This document shows, one piece after another, positions 29,395 through 38,922 of a stretch of DNA of 64,000 bases. Positions within the stretch are counted from its first letter, which is position 1, and the number at the start of each line of letters is the position of its first letter. The stretch is from Methylorubrum extorquens (lineage in GTDB: Bacteria > Pseudomonadota > Alphaproteobacteria > Rhizobiales > Beijerinckiaceae). The notes beneath the pieces were generated by a model. The model was given only the letters and a program-made list of their open reading frames with translations, was not told where the DNA came from and did no database searches. The position numbers were made by a program, and so were the translations under genes. The stretch covers positions 1,060,001 through 1,124,000 of the forward strand of contig NZ_JALJXF010000001.1 of assembly GCF_024169925.1 (NCBI RefSeq), in the 5' to 3' direction.

Positions 29395-30915
29395 CTACTG
29401 CCCACGCTTGGCCCGGCTCGCAAACTGCACCGCATCCTCGGCTGCCCGGAACAAGGCCTTGGCCTTGTTCACGCATTCCTGCTGCTCGGAGGCGGGATCG
29501 GAATCGTAAACGATGCCGGCGCCGGCCTGCACGTGCATGCGGCCGTCCTTCACGATGGCCGTGCGCAGGACGATGCAGGTATCCATCTCGCCGCGCGCGC
29601 CGAAATAGCCGATGCAGCCGCCATAAGGTCCGCGCTTCTCGCGCTCCAACTCGTCGATGATCTCCATCGCCCGCACCTTCGGCGCGCCCGAGACGGTGCC
29701 CGCCGGAAACCCGGCGGCGAGCGCCGAGAGCGCGTCGTGCTTCGGGTCGAGGTCGCCCTCGACGTTCGAAACGATGTGCATGACCTGGGAATAGTATTCG
29801 AGGAAGAACGAGTCGGTGACGGTGACGCTGCCGATCTTCGAGACGCGGCCGACATCGTTGCGGCCGAGGTCGAGCAGCATCAGGTGCTCGGAACGCTCCT
29901 TCGGGTCGGCCAGGAGTTCGTCGGCCAGCGCCCGGTCCTCGGCGGGCGTGGCGCCGCGCCGCCGCGTGCCGGCGATCGGGCGGATCGTCACCTTGCCCTC
30001 GCGCACCCGCACGAGGATCTCAGGCGAGGAGCAGACGACCTGAAACGCCTCGAAATCGAGGTAGCACAGGAACGGCGCCGGGTTGGTGCGGCGCAAGGAG
30101 CGGTAGAGCGCGAGGGCCGGCAGGGTGAAGGGCGCCTCGAAGCGCTGCGACAGCACCACTTGGAAGATGTCGCCCGCGACGATGTACTCCTTGGCCTTGG
30201 CCACCATGCCGAGGAACGCGTCCGGCTCGGTGTTCGAGACCGGGGAGGGCAGGGCTAGGCTTGCCGCATCCGCCCGGGCCTCGACCGGCAACGGGCCTTC
30301 GAGAGCTTCCGCCACCCGGTCGAGCCGGGCCTGCGCGGCTTCCAGCGCAGCGCGGGCGCTCACGCCCTCGGTTGGCCGCACGGGGGTGACGACGGTGAGC
30401 GCATCGGCCACCGCGTCGAACACCACCATCACCCGCGGGCGCATCAGGATCGCGTCGGGTACGCCGAGCGGATCGGGGTTCGGCTCCGGCAGGCGCTCCA
30501 TGGCGCGGACCATGTCGTAGCCGAGATAGCCGAACAGGCCGGCGGCCATCGGCGGCAGTGCGGCGCTTTCGGCGTCGTCACCCACCGCACTCTCGGCGAT
30601 GAGGGCGCGCAACGAGGCGAGCGGTGCCCGCTCGTCGGCCACGAAATCCGCGAGGCCCGCGTCGCGGGCGATCTCGGTGCGCCCGTCGCGGCAGCGCCAG
30701 ATCAGGTCGGGGTCGAGCCCGATCATCGAGTAGCGCCCGCGCACCGCGCCGCCCTCGACCGATTCGAGCAGGAAGCCGGGGCCGGCATGGACCGCCTTCA
30801 GCTTGAGGAAGGCCGCGACCGGCGTTTCCAGATCGGCCACCAGGGTAAGGCCGAGCAGGCTCGCCCGTCCCGCCTCGTAGGCGCGCGCCACTGCCTCGTG
30901 CGCAGGCTCGGTCAT
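29395..30915 (-). CDS. trpE: Anthranilate synthase component I
   Basis: Converts chorismate plus ammonia to anthranilate and is the feedback-controlled entry of tryptophan synthesis. 506 residues from the ATG at 30915, just after the ppiD stop; an alternative start at 30945 would overlap ppiD. The N-terminal domain has LLESVEGG, the Trp-sensing region. The chorismate domain has PIAGTRRRG, LLDLGRNDVGRV and FPAGTVSGAPKVRAMEII. Only seven bases separate it from ppiD, so trpE is probably expressed from the ppiD promoter rather than from its own attenuator. I see no trp leader peptide. Confidence 0.96.
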   Translation of the reverse strand: MTEPAHEAVARAYEAGRASLLGLTLVADLETPVAAFLKLKAVHAGPGFLLESVEGGAVRGRYSMIGLDPDLIWRCRDGRTEIARDAGLADFVADERAPLASLRALIAESAVGDDAESAALPPMAAGLFGYLGYDMVRAMERLPEPNPDPLGVPDAILMRPRVMVVFDAVADALTVVTPVRPTEGVSARAALEAAQARLDRVAEALEGPLPVEARADAASLALPSPVSNTEPDAFLGMVAKAKEYIVAGDIFQVVLSQRFEAPFTLPALALYRSLRRTNPAPFLCYLDFEAFQVVCSSPEILVRVREGKVTIRPIAGTRRRGATPAEDRALADELLADPKERSEHLMLLDLGRNDVGRVSKIGSVTVTDSFFLEYYSQVMHIVSNVEGDLDPKHDALSALAAGFPAGTVSGAPKVRAMEIIDELEREKRGPYGGCIGYFGARGEMDTCIVLRTAIVKDGRMHVQAGAGIVYDSDPASEQQECVNKAKALFRAAEDAVQFASRAKRGQ

Positions 30916-30922
30916 GACGGCC

Positions 30923-32827
30923 TCAGTACTCGCCGCCGAGCGCACGTCGCAGGGCGGTCTGGTTCACGTTGACGCCCGCGCTCTTCTGCACCTCGGCGAT
31001 GAACTCAGCCAGCACGTCGTCGGCGATCGCCGTGCGCAGCGACGCCACGAGTTGCCCGTCGCTCGGCGTGCCCGGCACGAAGGCCGGCATCGTGGCCGCC
31101 GTGACCTTGAACACCGCGCGTCCCTCGCCGGCGGGCGCCGAGGCCGCCTTGCCGACCGGGGTGGTGAAGATGCGCTCGACGATCTCGGTCGAGAGGTCGT
31201 CCTTCGCTTGGTTGCGGCCGATCTCGGAGACCGTCTTCAGCGGCACGCCCGCTTCCTGCGCCACGGTCTCGATGGCCTCGCCCTTGTCGAGGCGCTCGCT
31301 CAGCTCCTTCGATTTGGCGACGAGGCGCTTCTCGACCTCGGCCGCGGTCCAGCCCTTCACCACATCGTCGCGGACCTCCGCCAGCGGCTTCTCGTGCGAA
31401 GGATCGATCTTGACGACGTCGTACCAGATCGCGCCACCGGCCTTGGTGCGCAGCACCTCGGTGTCGTTGCCGACATCGGCACGGAAGGCGGCCGGCAACG
31501 TGGTCTCCTTGTCCGGAATGCCGGCGACCGGCTGGCCGGACGGGTCGTTGCCCTGCGCATCGACCGCGGGAATGCTCAGCAGCGTCAGACCCTGATCCTT
31601 GGCGATCTCGGCGAGCGGCTTGGCGGAGGCGCGGGCATCCTCGATGGCGTCCTGCACCTTGTCGAGGCCGCCGTCGCGCACGCGCTTCAGCGCGATCTCC
31701 CTGCGGATCTCGTCCTTGACCTCGTCGAACGGCTTGACCGTGCCCGGCTCGATGGCCGTGACGCGCAGGAGCACGGTGCCGAAGCGGCCCTTCACCGGCT
31801 CGCTCACCTTGCCCTGTTCCACGGCGAAAGCAGCGTTGCCCACCGTCGGATCGAACAGCTCGGCCTTCGTCATCGTGCCGAGATCGAGCTGCTTCGGATC
31901 GAGGCCGCGCTCGGCGGCCACGGTCTCGAACGGCGTCGCGCCGCTCTCGATCTTGGCCCGCGCCTCCGCGGCAGCGGTCTCGTCGGGGAAGCTGATCTGC
32001 TGGATCGTGCGGCGCTCCGCCTTGCCAAACCGGCCCTGGTTGGCCTCGTAGACCTTGCGCGCTTCCTCGTCGGACACCTCATCCGGCTTGGCCAGGGCAG
32101 AGGGGTCGAGCACCAGCAGGTTGAGGGTGCGGTATTCGGGGGCGCGGAACGAGCCCTTGTTGTTGTCGTAGTAGGCGTTGAGCTGTTCGTCGGTCGGGGC
32201 GGGGATCTCGCCCGCGGCGGAGGGCGCCAGCGTCAGCACGGCGGCGTCGCGGCGCTCGGTGGAGTAGCGGTGCACCGCCTCGCGGATCGCCTGGGGCACC
32301 GGCATCTCGGCCACGATCGCGTCCGCCAGTTGCAGGCGGGCGATGACCGAGCGCTGCTCGCGCACGAACATCCCCTCGTTCAGGCCCGCCCGCTGCAGCG
32401 TCTGGAAGAACAGCGCCCGGTCGAAGCTTCCATTGGCGTTCTTGAAACTCGGCTCGTCCTGGATCGCCCGCAGCACCGTCGCATCGGAGACCGCCAGCCC
32501 GAGATCCGTGGTCTTCTGGTCGAGGGCCGCCTCGGTGATGAGCTGCGCCAGCACCTGCCGCTCCAGACCCATCGCCCGCGCCTGGTCCGGCGTCAGCGTC
32601 CGCTTGAGCTGCGCCTGGTAGCGCTGAAGCTGGTTCTGGTAGGCCGTGCGGACCTCCTCGGCCGAAATCGGCGTCTTGCCGACGGTGGCGACGGCGGTGG
32701 TCGATCCGCCGCGGAAAAACTCCTCCACACCGAAGATCGCGACGCCCGCGATCAGGAAGGTGAAGATCACCGACAGCACGACCTTGCCGAGCCAATGCTG
32801 GCTGGCACTGCGAATGGACTGGAGCAT
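30923..32827 (-). CDS. ppiD: PpiD-type peptidyl-prolyl isomerase (SurA N-terminal domain)
   Basis: Membrane-anchored periplasmic folding factor of 634 residues. One transmembrane helix (about 15-37) follows a short cytoplasmic tail (MLQSIRSASQHWLGK). The SurA_N-like helical domain spans about 40-170. A parvulin-type rotamase-like domain lies at about 240-360 (RTIQQISFPDE), and a second helical region closes the protein. Ends ALGGEY. It is the promoter-proximal gene of the leftward trp-moa run and is divergent from tpiA. The ppiD/tpiA divergent pair is common in Hyphomicrobiales. Confidence 0.93.
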   Translation of the reverse strand: MLQSIRSASQHWLGKVVLSVIFTFLIAGVAIFGVEEFFRGGSTTAVATVGKTPISAEEVRTAYQNQLQRYQAQLKRTLTPDQARAMGLERQVLAQLITEAALDQKTTDLGLAVSDATVLRAIQDEPSFKNANGSFDRALFFQTLQRAGLNEGMFVREQRSVIARLQLADAIVAEMPVPQAIREAVHRYSTERRDAAVLTLAPSAAGEIPAPTDEQLNAYYDNNKGSFRAPEYRTLNLLVLDPSALAKPDEVSDEEARKVYEANQGRFGKAERRTIQQISFPDETAAAEARAKIESGATPFETVAAERGLDPKQLDLGTMTKAELFDPTVGNAAFAVEQGKVSEPVKGRFGTVLLRVTAIEPGTVKPFDEVKDEIRREIALKRVRDGGLDKVQDAIEDARASAKPLAEIAKDQGLTLLSIPAVDAQGNDPSGQPVAGIPDKETTLPAAFRADVGNDTEVLRTKAGGAIWYDVVKIDPSHEKPLAEVRDDVVKGWTAAEVEKRLVAKSKELSERLDKGEAIETVAQEAGVPLKTVSEIGRNQAKDDLSTEIVERIFTTPVGKAASAPAGEGRAVFKVTAATMPAFVPGTPSDGQLVASLRTAIADDVLAEFIAEVQKSAGVNVNQTALRRALGGEY

Positions 32828-32945
32828 CGGACGCCCGGGCCTAAATCTCTACGGTCCCTGCCCGCGCGGGCAGGGAACAAATTCGAGCCCCGCGATAGAC
32901 GATCGGGACGGCGGCGCAAAGGGCATGTCATCCGGGCGCCCGGAA

Positions 32946-32978
32946 GGGGGCGGGATGGGGGCGGGATGGGGGCGGGAC
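32946..32978. repeat. Three tandem copies of an 11-bp G-rich unit
   Basis: GGGGGCGGGAT repeats three times (last copy ends C) in the 245-bp ppiD/tpiA divergent gap, about 95 bases before tpiA. The unit has runs of G that could fold as a G-quadruplex, and copy number may vary by slippage. Confidence 0.7.
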
Positions 32979-33072
32979 GATCTCAAAGGTGGTTTGCGCG
33001 CCTAAGCTTGCTCTGCTAGGCCCGCCCACGACGTTGTAAGTCCTCGAACGAGACACGGAGAACCGGGACGCC

Positions 33073-33837
33073 ATGGCAAGCGAGGGACGCCGTCCGCTGG
33101 TTGCCGGCAACTGGAAGATGAACGGTCTGCTCTCCTCGGTCCCGACCGTCGAGGCGATCCGTGACGGGCTTTCGCCGGCGCTCGCAGACAAGATCGACGT
33201 GCTGATCTGCCCGCCCGCGACGCTGATCTCCTCCTGCTTGGCGGCGGTCTACGGCTCCGCGGTCGCCATCGGCGGCCAGAACCTGCATGCCCGCCCGAGC
33301 GGCGCCTTCACAGGCTCGATCTCGGCGGAGATGTTCGCCGATCTCGGCGCCACCTACGTCATCGTCGGCCATTCCGAGCGGCGCGCCTACCATTACGAGA
33401 CCGATGACGGCGTCCACGCCAAGGCGCTCGGCGCCCGCCGCGCGGGCCTGCGCGGCATCATCTGCGTCGGTGAGACCATGGAGGAGCGCCAGCAGGGCCG
33501 GGCGCTCGACATCGTGCGCGCGCAGCTCGCCATCGGCCTGCCGAAGGGCGCGACCGGCGCCGACACGGTGATCGCCTACGAGCCGGTCTGGGCGATCGGC
33601 TCGGGCCGCACGCCGACCGCCAAGGAGATCGCCGAGGTCCACGCGTCGCTGCGCGAGATGCTCGACAAGCTCGTCGGCGAGGAGGCGCACAAGATCCGCA
33701 TCCTCTACGGCGGCTCGGTGAAGCCCTCGAACGCCCGCGAACTGATGGCGGTGGAGAACGTCGACGGCGCGCTGGTCGGCGGCGCCAGCCTCGTAGCGGA
33801 GGACTTTTTGGGAATCTGCCGAGCCTACGAGGGGTGA
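33073..33837 (+). CDS. tpiA: Triose-phosphate isomerase
   Basis: Interconverts dihydroxyacetone phosphate and glyceraldehyde 3-phosphate. 254-residue TIM barrel with Lys15 (AGNWKMNG), His100 (IVGHSERR) and Glu170 ([11 protein letters not shown]); the phosphate loop is [10 protein letters not shown]. It starts from a divergent promoter region shared with ppiD. The stop overlaps the GTG start of the next gene (GTGA). In related genomes secG follows directly; here three small genes intervene. Confidence 0.98.
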   Translation: MASEGRRPLVAGNWKMNGLLSSVPTVEAIRDGLSPALADKIDVLICPPATLISSCLAAVYGSAVAIGGQNLHARPSGAFTGSISAEMFADLGATYVIVGHSERRAYHYETDDGVHAKALGARRAGLRGIICVGETMEERQQGRALDIVRAQLAIGLPKGATGADTVIAYEPVWAIGSGRTPTAKEIAEVHASLREMLDKLVGEEAHKIRILYGGSVKPSNARELMAVENVDGALVGGASLVAEDFLGICRAYEG

Positions 33838-34346
33838 GCGTTCCCCAGCCGCGCAGCGCCGCGGGGCGCATCGGGCCGAGACTGTTCGGCGCCCGGCCGC
33901 TTCTGTCGGCCGCCGGAACGATCCTCGTTTTCCTCACAACCACGGCATCGCAGGGTGCGGCGATCACGGCCCCGGGCGGCTGTCGGCCGACCCTCGATAT
34001 CCCCAAGGGTTTTTCGGCCCAGGCACGCGGCGACGAGATCGTCCTGCAACCGATCGGGCAGCAGGGCCGGCGCAGCGTGTTCGAGATCAGGCTGATGCCC
34101 GGACAAGGCAGTGACGCGGCTCCCATGCCGAAGCGCCGGCCGCTCGGTGCGACGATCGCCCGCTACCGGGTCACGCGCGAGGCCGGAGGATCCGGCGGCG
34201 AGGAGACGACGCTCGTCGCCGAGGTCGAGCGTTCGGGCGGTGTCGTGCGCCTCGAAGCGACGGTGCAGCGAGACGACGGGGCCGAGCCGGATTTCGAACC
34301 GGCATGGTCGGCGCTGGCGACCGCGCGCTGCACCGCGACCCGCTGA
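33834..34346 (+). CDS. Small protein of unknown function with N-terminal signal sequence
   Basis: 170 residues, starting at a GTG that overlaps the tpiA stop by four bases, so coupled translation is likely. A hydrophobic stretch (about 22-42, [21 protein letters not shown]) is a probable signal peptide or anchor. The exported part contains two Cys (GGCRP near 49 and ARCTATR near the end) that could pair. No recognised domain; a role in the envelope is the most that can be said. Confidence 0.65.
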   Translation: MSVPQPRSAAGRIGPRLFGARPLLSAAGTILVFLTTTASQGAAITAPGGCRPTLDIPKGFSAQARGDEIVLQPIGQQGRRSVFEIRLMPGQGSDAAPMPKRRPLGATIARYRVTREAGGSGGEETTLVAEVERSGGVVRLEATVQRDDGAEPDFEPAWSALATARCTATR

Positions 34347-34366
34347 GCCCGTGATTTGCCCGTAGG

Positions 34367-34840
34367 CTACATCGCCTCGGGACCGATCAGAACGCTTCCG
34401 AAATGATGCCGCCAGAGCTCGGCTCCGAGTGAGCCGGAGCGGTCGAGGGACGATCCGACGCTGAGCCACGGCAGCAGGGTCGGGCGCAACCCGGCATCGA
34501 ACAGCATGAAGCCGGCGGCGAGACAGCAGGTCTCCGACTGCACGCCGCAGACGAGGACGCGCTCGATGTCGAGCGCCCTGAAATGATCGATCAGCGCGAG
34601 CGGCGGCAGGTAGCCGCGCTTGACGAAAACCCGGTCGGCCGGGACCAGCGGCTCTTCGTCCGCCGGCGGCGCCCAGCCGAGTTGCGCCCTGAACGGCGTC
34701 ACCGCCTCGTCGTGCCGCTCGACGGTGGCGACCGTGTGCAGCGTCCGGCTTAGCGCGGCGATGCCCGCGACGATCGTGCCTGGCACGCGAAAGCTCGCCT
34801 GGTCATCGACGACGAGGAGGGCCTGCCGGTCCCGTCGCAT
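34367..34840 (-). CDS. Isochorismatase-family cysteine hydrolase
   Basis: 157 residues, shorter than most members (180-210). The catalytic triad is present: Asp12 (LLVVDDQ), Lys74 (RVFVKRGY) and Cys105 (GVQSETCC). The family includes nicotinamidases, biuret and carbamoyl hydrolases and isochorismatases; the residues around the active site do not decide the substrate. Soluble and cytoplasmic. It reads leftward between tpiA and secG, downstream of a small helical protein gene 20 bases away, with which it probably forms an operon. Confidence 0.85.
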   Translation of the reverse strand: MRRDRQALLVVDDQASFRVPGTIVAGIAALSRTLHTVATVERHDEAVTPFRAQLGWAPPADEEPLVPADRVFVKRGYLPPLALIDHFRALDIERVLVCGVQSETCCLAAGFMLFDAGLRPTLLPWLSVGSSLDRSGSLGAELWRHHFGSVLIGPEAM

Positions 34841-34860
34841 GGAACGCGCCGGGCTCGCGG

Positions 34861-35142
34861 TCAGTCCGCCCGGGCCGGCGCCTTCGCCACCGCCTCCTTG
34901 GTGCGTTCGATCATCGAGAGCACCGCGACGTAGAAGGCCTGCTGCAGCGGGCTCATCGCGTCCGGCCGGATCCGGTCGGAGAGGGCTGCCTGCAGCGCAT
35001 CCATCGCCTGCGCCCGCCCCGCCGGATCGGGCCGCTCCAGGGCGATCCGCAGGAGGTCGGACTGCACGGCCTCCATCTCCTCGCGGTCGGCGCGGTCAAT
35101 GAAGGCGGCGAACCGCCCGGCTTCGTGCTGAAAATCGCTCAT
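34861..35142 (-). CDS. Small helical protein of unknown function
   Basis: 93 residues from the ATG at 35142 (MSDFQHEAGRF); longer open reading upstream lacks protein-like composition. Acidic and amphipathic, predicted almost wholly alpha-helical, with no signal peptide or membrane segment. I do not recognise it. It precedes the isochorismatase-like gene by 20 bases on the same strand. Confidence 0.7.
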   Translation of the reverse strand: MSDFQHEAGRFAAFIDRADREEMEAVQSDLLRIALERPDPAGRAQAMDALQAALSDRIRPDAMSPLQQAFYVAVLSMIERTKEAVAKAPARAD

Positions 35143-35273
35143 TCCGACTCCTCGCACGGGCCGTGGCCCTATGACCATGCTCCTGCGGCGTTTTTCCAGA
35201 ACGCTGTCTTTATATCGAGGCGAGCGGCGGCTCCGGATGCCGCGACACATCCTTCGTGTGGGCCTCGTGCAAA

Positions 35274-35324
35274 TCGTTTGTCCCGCCCGCTTGCATGAAG
35301 GCCGGTTGGCGCGGGTGGGCAAAC
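35274..35324. repeat. Hairpin upstream of secG
   Basis: CGTTTGTCCCGCCCGC (35274-35289) can pair with GCGGGTGGGCAAACG (ending 35324), with one bulge and two G-T pairs. It lies 111-161 bases before secG in a 292-bp gap. A weaker hairpin GCAGCG / CGCTGC followed by TTTT is at 35347-35374. Either could be a terminator or leader structure; I checked and see no tRNA cloverleaf. Confidence 0.4.
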
Positions 35325-35434
35325 GGTGTAGGAGCCCCCACTTCGTGCAGCGGATACGCGGGCGCGCTGCTTTTGCGCGCGACCTTTAGTCCGGCACACC
35401 GACAGCGTCCGCGCGAGCGGGCACCGGAATCGCT

Positions 35435-35899
35435 ATGCAGACCGTCCTCATCGTCGTCCACCTCATCATCGTCCTGGCGCTCATCGCCGTGGTGCTGCTG
35501 CAGCGCTCGGAGGGCGGGCTCGGGCTCGGCGGCGGCGGGGGCGGCGGCGTCTCAGGCTTCATGACCGGCCGCGGTCAGGCGAACGCGCTCACGCGGGCGA
35601 CCGCGATCCTGGCGGCACTCTTCTTCACCACCAGCATCGCGCTGGCGATCATGGCCCACCGCACCGCTGCGCCGCGCTCGATCCTCGACGAGGCCGGGAC
35701 GCCGCAGGGCCAGACGCAGACCCAGAAGCCGGTGAACGCGGACAACCTGCTCGACACGCTTCGCAGCGGCGCTCCGGCTCAGCCCGGCCAGCCGGCCTCG
35801 GTGCCGACCGACGCGCCCGCCACGCCGGCGACGCCGGCTCCCGCCCCGAGCACGCCGCCGGCCGCACCGACGACGCCGGATGCGCCGCAATCGCGCTGA
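35435..35899 (+). CDS. secG: Preprotein translocase subunit SecG
   Basis: Accessory subunit of the SecYEG channel in the inner membrane. 154 residues; TM1 is about 4-22 and TM2 about 53-73, joined by the Gly-rich cytoplasmic loop (LGLGGGGGGGVSGFMTGRG) typical of SecG. The C-terminal tail, rich in Pro, Ala and Thr, is longer than in E. coli (110 residues) and probably disordered, as usual in this group. pyrG follows after 192 bases; a GCGGCCG / CGGCCGC hairpin (35942-35961) lies in between. Confidence 0.95.
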   Translation: MQTVLIVVHLIIVLALIAVVLLQRSEGGLGLGGGGGGGVSGFMTGRGQANALTRATAILAALFFTTSIALAIMAHRTAAPRSILDEAGTPQGQTQTQKPVNADNLLDTLRSGAPAQPGQPASVPTDAPATPATPAPAPSTPPAAPTTPDAPQSR

Positions 35900-35995
35900 G
35901 CCCGCTGCGGCCGAGCCGCACCATCTGCGGATAAGACCCTTGCGGCCGGCGCATCGGCCGCGGGGATGTGAGAGACGAATTCCTCAACGGCATGA

Positions 35996-37720
<1,725 letters not shown>

Positions 37721-37764
37721 CAGGAAGCGGTGCGATCCTCGAAGAGCGATTGCATCGCTGTCCA

Positions 37765-37862
37765 GGCGCCAAGAGCGCCCGCGGAGCGGCCTCGGCTCAG
37801 CCGAGGCGTCGAGCGAAGCGTGAGCCAAGGCCGCGGATGCGGCCGCCGGCGCTTGAGGCTGG
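37765..37862 (-). repeat. Dispersed palindromic repeat, copy A
   Basis: Read on the minus strand: CCAGCCTCAAGCGCCGGCG, hairpin GGCCGC-atcc-GCGGCC, a spacer with CTTCGCTCGA, hairpin GCCTCGGC-tga-GCCGAGGC, CCGCTCCGCG, then GCGCTCTTGGCGCC. The same order and much of the sequence recur at 59546-59655, with stem bases changed in pairs. It ends just before the ribosome-binding site of the DUF350 gene. Confidence 0.8.
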
Positions 37863-37871
37863 AGGGAGCCA

Positions 37872-38270
37872 TTGACGACGATCTCGGGCTTGCCGGCCTT
37901 CCTTGCCTACTTCGCCGTCTCCCTCGGGCTCACTGCCCTCTACCTCGTGACCTACCTCACCGCGACGGCGCACCGGGAGATCGCCCTGGTGCGCGAGGGC
38001 AACCTTGCCGCGTCCCTGGCGCTCGGCGGCAGCCTGCTCGGCTACTCGATCCCGCTCTCGGCGGCGGTGCGCTATGCCGGCTCTCTGATCGACTGCATCG
38101 TCTGGGGGCTCGTCGCCCTGGTGGTGCAGGTCGCGATTTACTGGATGATGCGGCCGCTGCTGCCGAACCTGTCGCGGCGGATCGACGAGGGTGAGACCGC
38201 GCCCGCCGTGCTGCTCGGAGCCGCTTCTCTCGCGGGCGGCCTCGTGAACGCTGCCTGCATGAGCTACTGA
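37872..38270 (+). CDS. DUF350 family inner-membrane protein
   Basis: 132 residues with four predicted transmembrane helices (about 8-28, 44-66, 75-92 and 107-127), in the YjfL/DUF350 pattern. The start is a TTG at 37872 with a strong ribosome site GGAGGG five bases before it. Function unknown. It heads a three-gene cassette with a DUF1190 protein (4 bases downstream) and a glutathionylspermidine-synthase-like protein; the same trio is known in enterobacteria as YjfL/YjfM/YjfC. Confidence 0.85.
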   Translation: MTTISGLPAFLAYFAVSLGLTALYLVTYLTATAHREIALVREGNLAASLALGGSLLGYSIPLSAAVRYAGSLIDCIVWGLVALVVQVAIYWMMRPLLPNLSRRIDEGETAPAVLLGAASLAGGLVNAACMSY

Positions 38271-38274
38271 CGCC

Positions 38275-38922
38275 GTGGCGGACGACCGCGAGACTTCGGG
38301 AGATTTCGGCCGCCGGTCGCCGAGCCGATCCACGCCGGCCGTCACCCCGCCCGATCGCGCCGCGACCAAGCGCTCTCAGACGGTCTCGACCGTACTGGTA
38401 GCCGGTGCGGGCCTCGCCGCGCTCACCCTGGGTGGCCTCGACCGGACGGCCCCGGGCCGGGACGTCCTGGTTTACGCGGACGTGACCGCCTGCACCGCCG
38501 AAGCGATCCGCACCACCGAAGATTGCCGCACTGCCTACGACATCGCCCGCGCCGCCTATCCCTCCACGGCCCCGCATTACGAGTCGCTGCCGCAATGCGA
38601 GCAGCATCACGGCAGCGACCATTGCGCGTTGGACAGGACGGTCGATGCCGTGATCGACCCGATGCGCTTCGTGCCACGCATGGCCGGCTACCTGCTCGGG
38701 CGCACGGCCGCCGAAGGTGTGACGCCCGAGCCGGTCTACGACCATAGCAGCGGCCAGAGCGGCCATCACGGTGCCTACTGCACCGGATCGGGCGGACGCA
38801 TCACCACGGGTTCGGGGAGCCACGCCTCATCGGGCTCCCTCAAATCGGGGTCTGCGCAGGCGACGAAGTTCGGAGGCTTCGGCAACAGCGGGCGCGGCTT
38901 CTCCTCCTTCGGCGGAACCTGA
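38275..38922 (+). CDS. DUF1190 family protein (YjfM/YgiB-like)
   Basis: 215 residues from a GTG at 38275, four bases after the DUF350 stop. One hydrophobic segment (about 38-56) anchors the protein, leaving a Cys-containing exported domain (VTACTAE near 72, TEDCRTAY near 83, PQCEQHHG near 107) and a Gly/Ser-rich tail ending GFSSFGGT, typical of DUF1190. Function unknown. Its TGA overlaps the ATG of the next gene by one base, so the two are translated together. Confidence 0.85.
   Translation: MADDRETSGDFGRRSPSRSTPAVTPPDRAATKRSQTVSTVLVAGAGLAALTLGGLDRTAPGRDVLVYADVTACTAEAIRTTEDCRTAYDIARAAYPSTAPHYESLPQCEQHHGSDHCALDRTVDAVIDPMRFVPRMAGYLLGRTAAEGVTPEPVYDHSSGQSGHHGAYCTGSGGRITTGSGSHASSGSLKSGSAQATKFGGFGNSGRGFSSFGGT

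Noticed and set aside
30914..33019. A 701-codon open frame on the plus strand
   Set aside because: Antisense to ppiD; composition is typical shadow translation and no domain is visible.
35143..35434. Hairpins before secG considered as a tRNA-Leu gene, since a tRNA often lies near secG
   Set aside because: No TTCGA-type T-loop, anticodon stem or CCA-compatible acceptor stem could be found.
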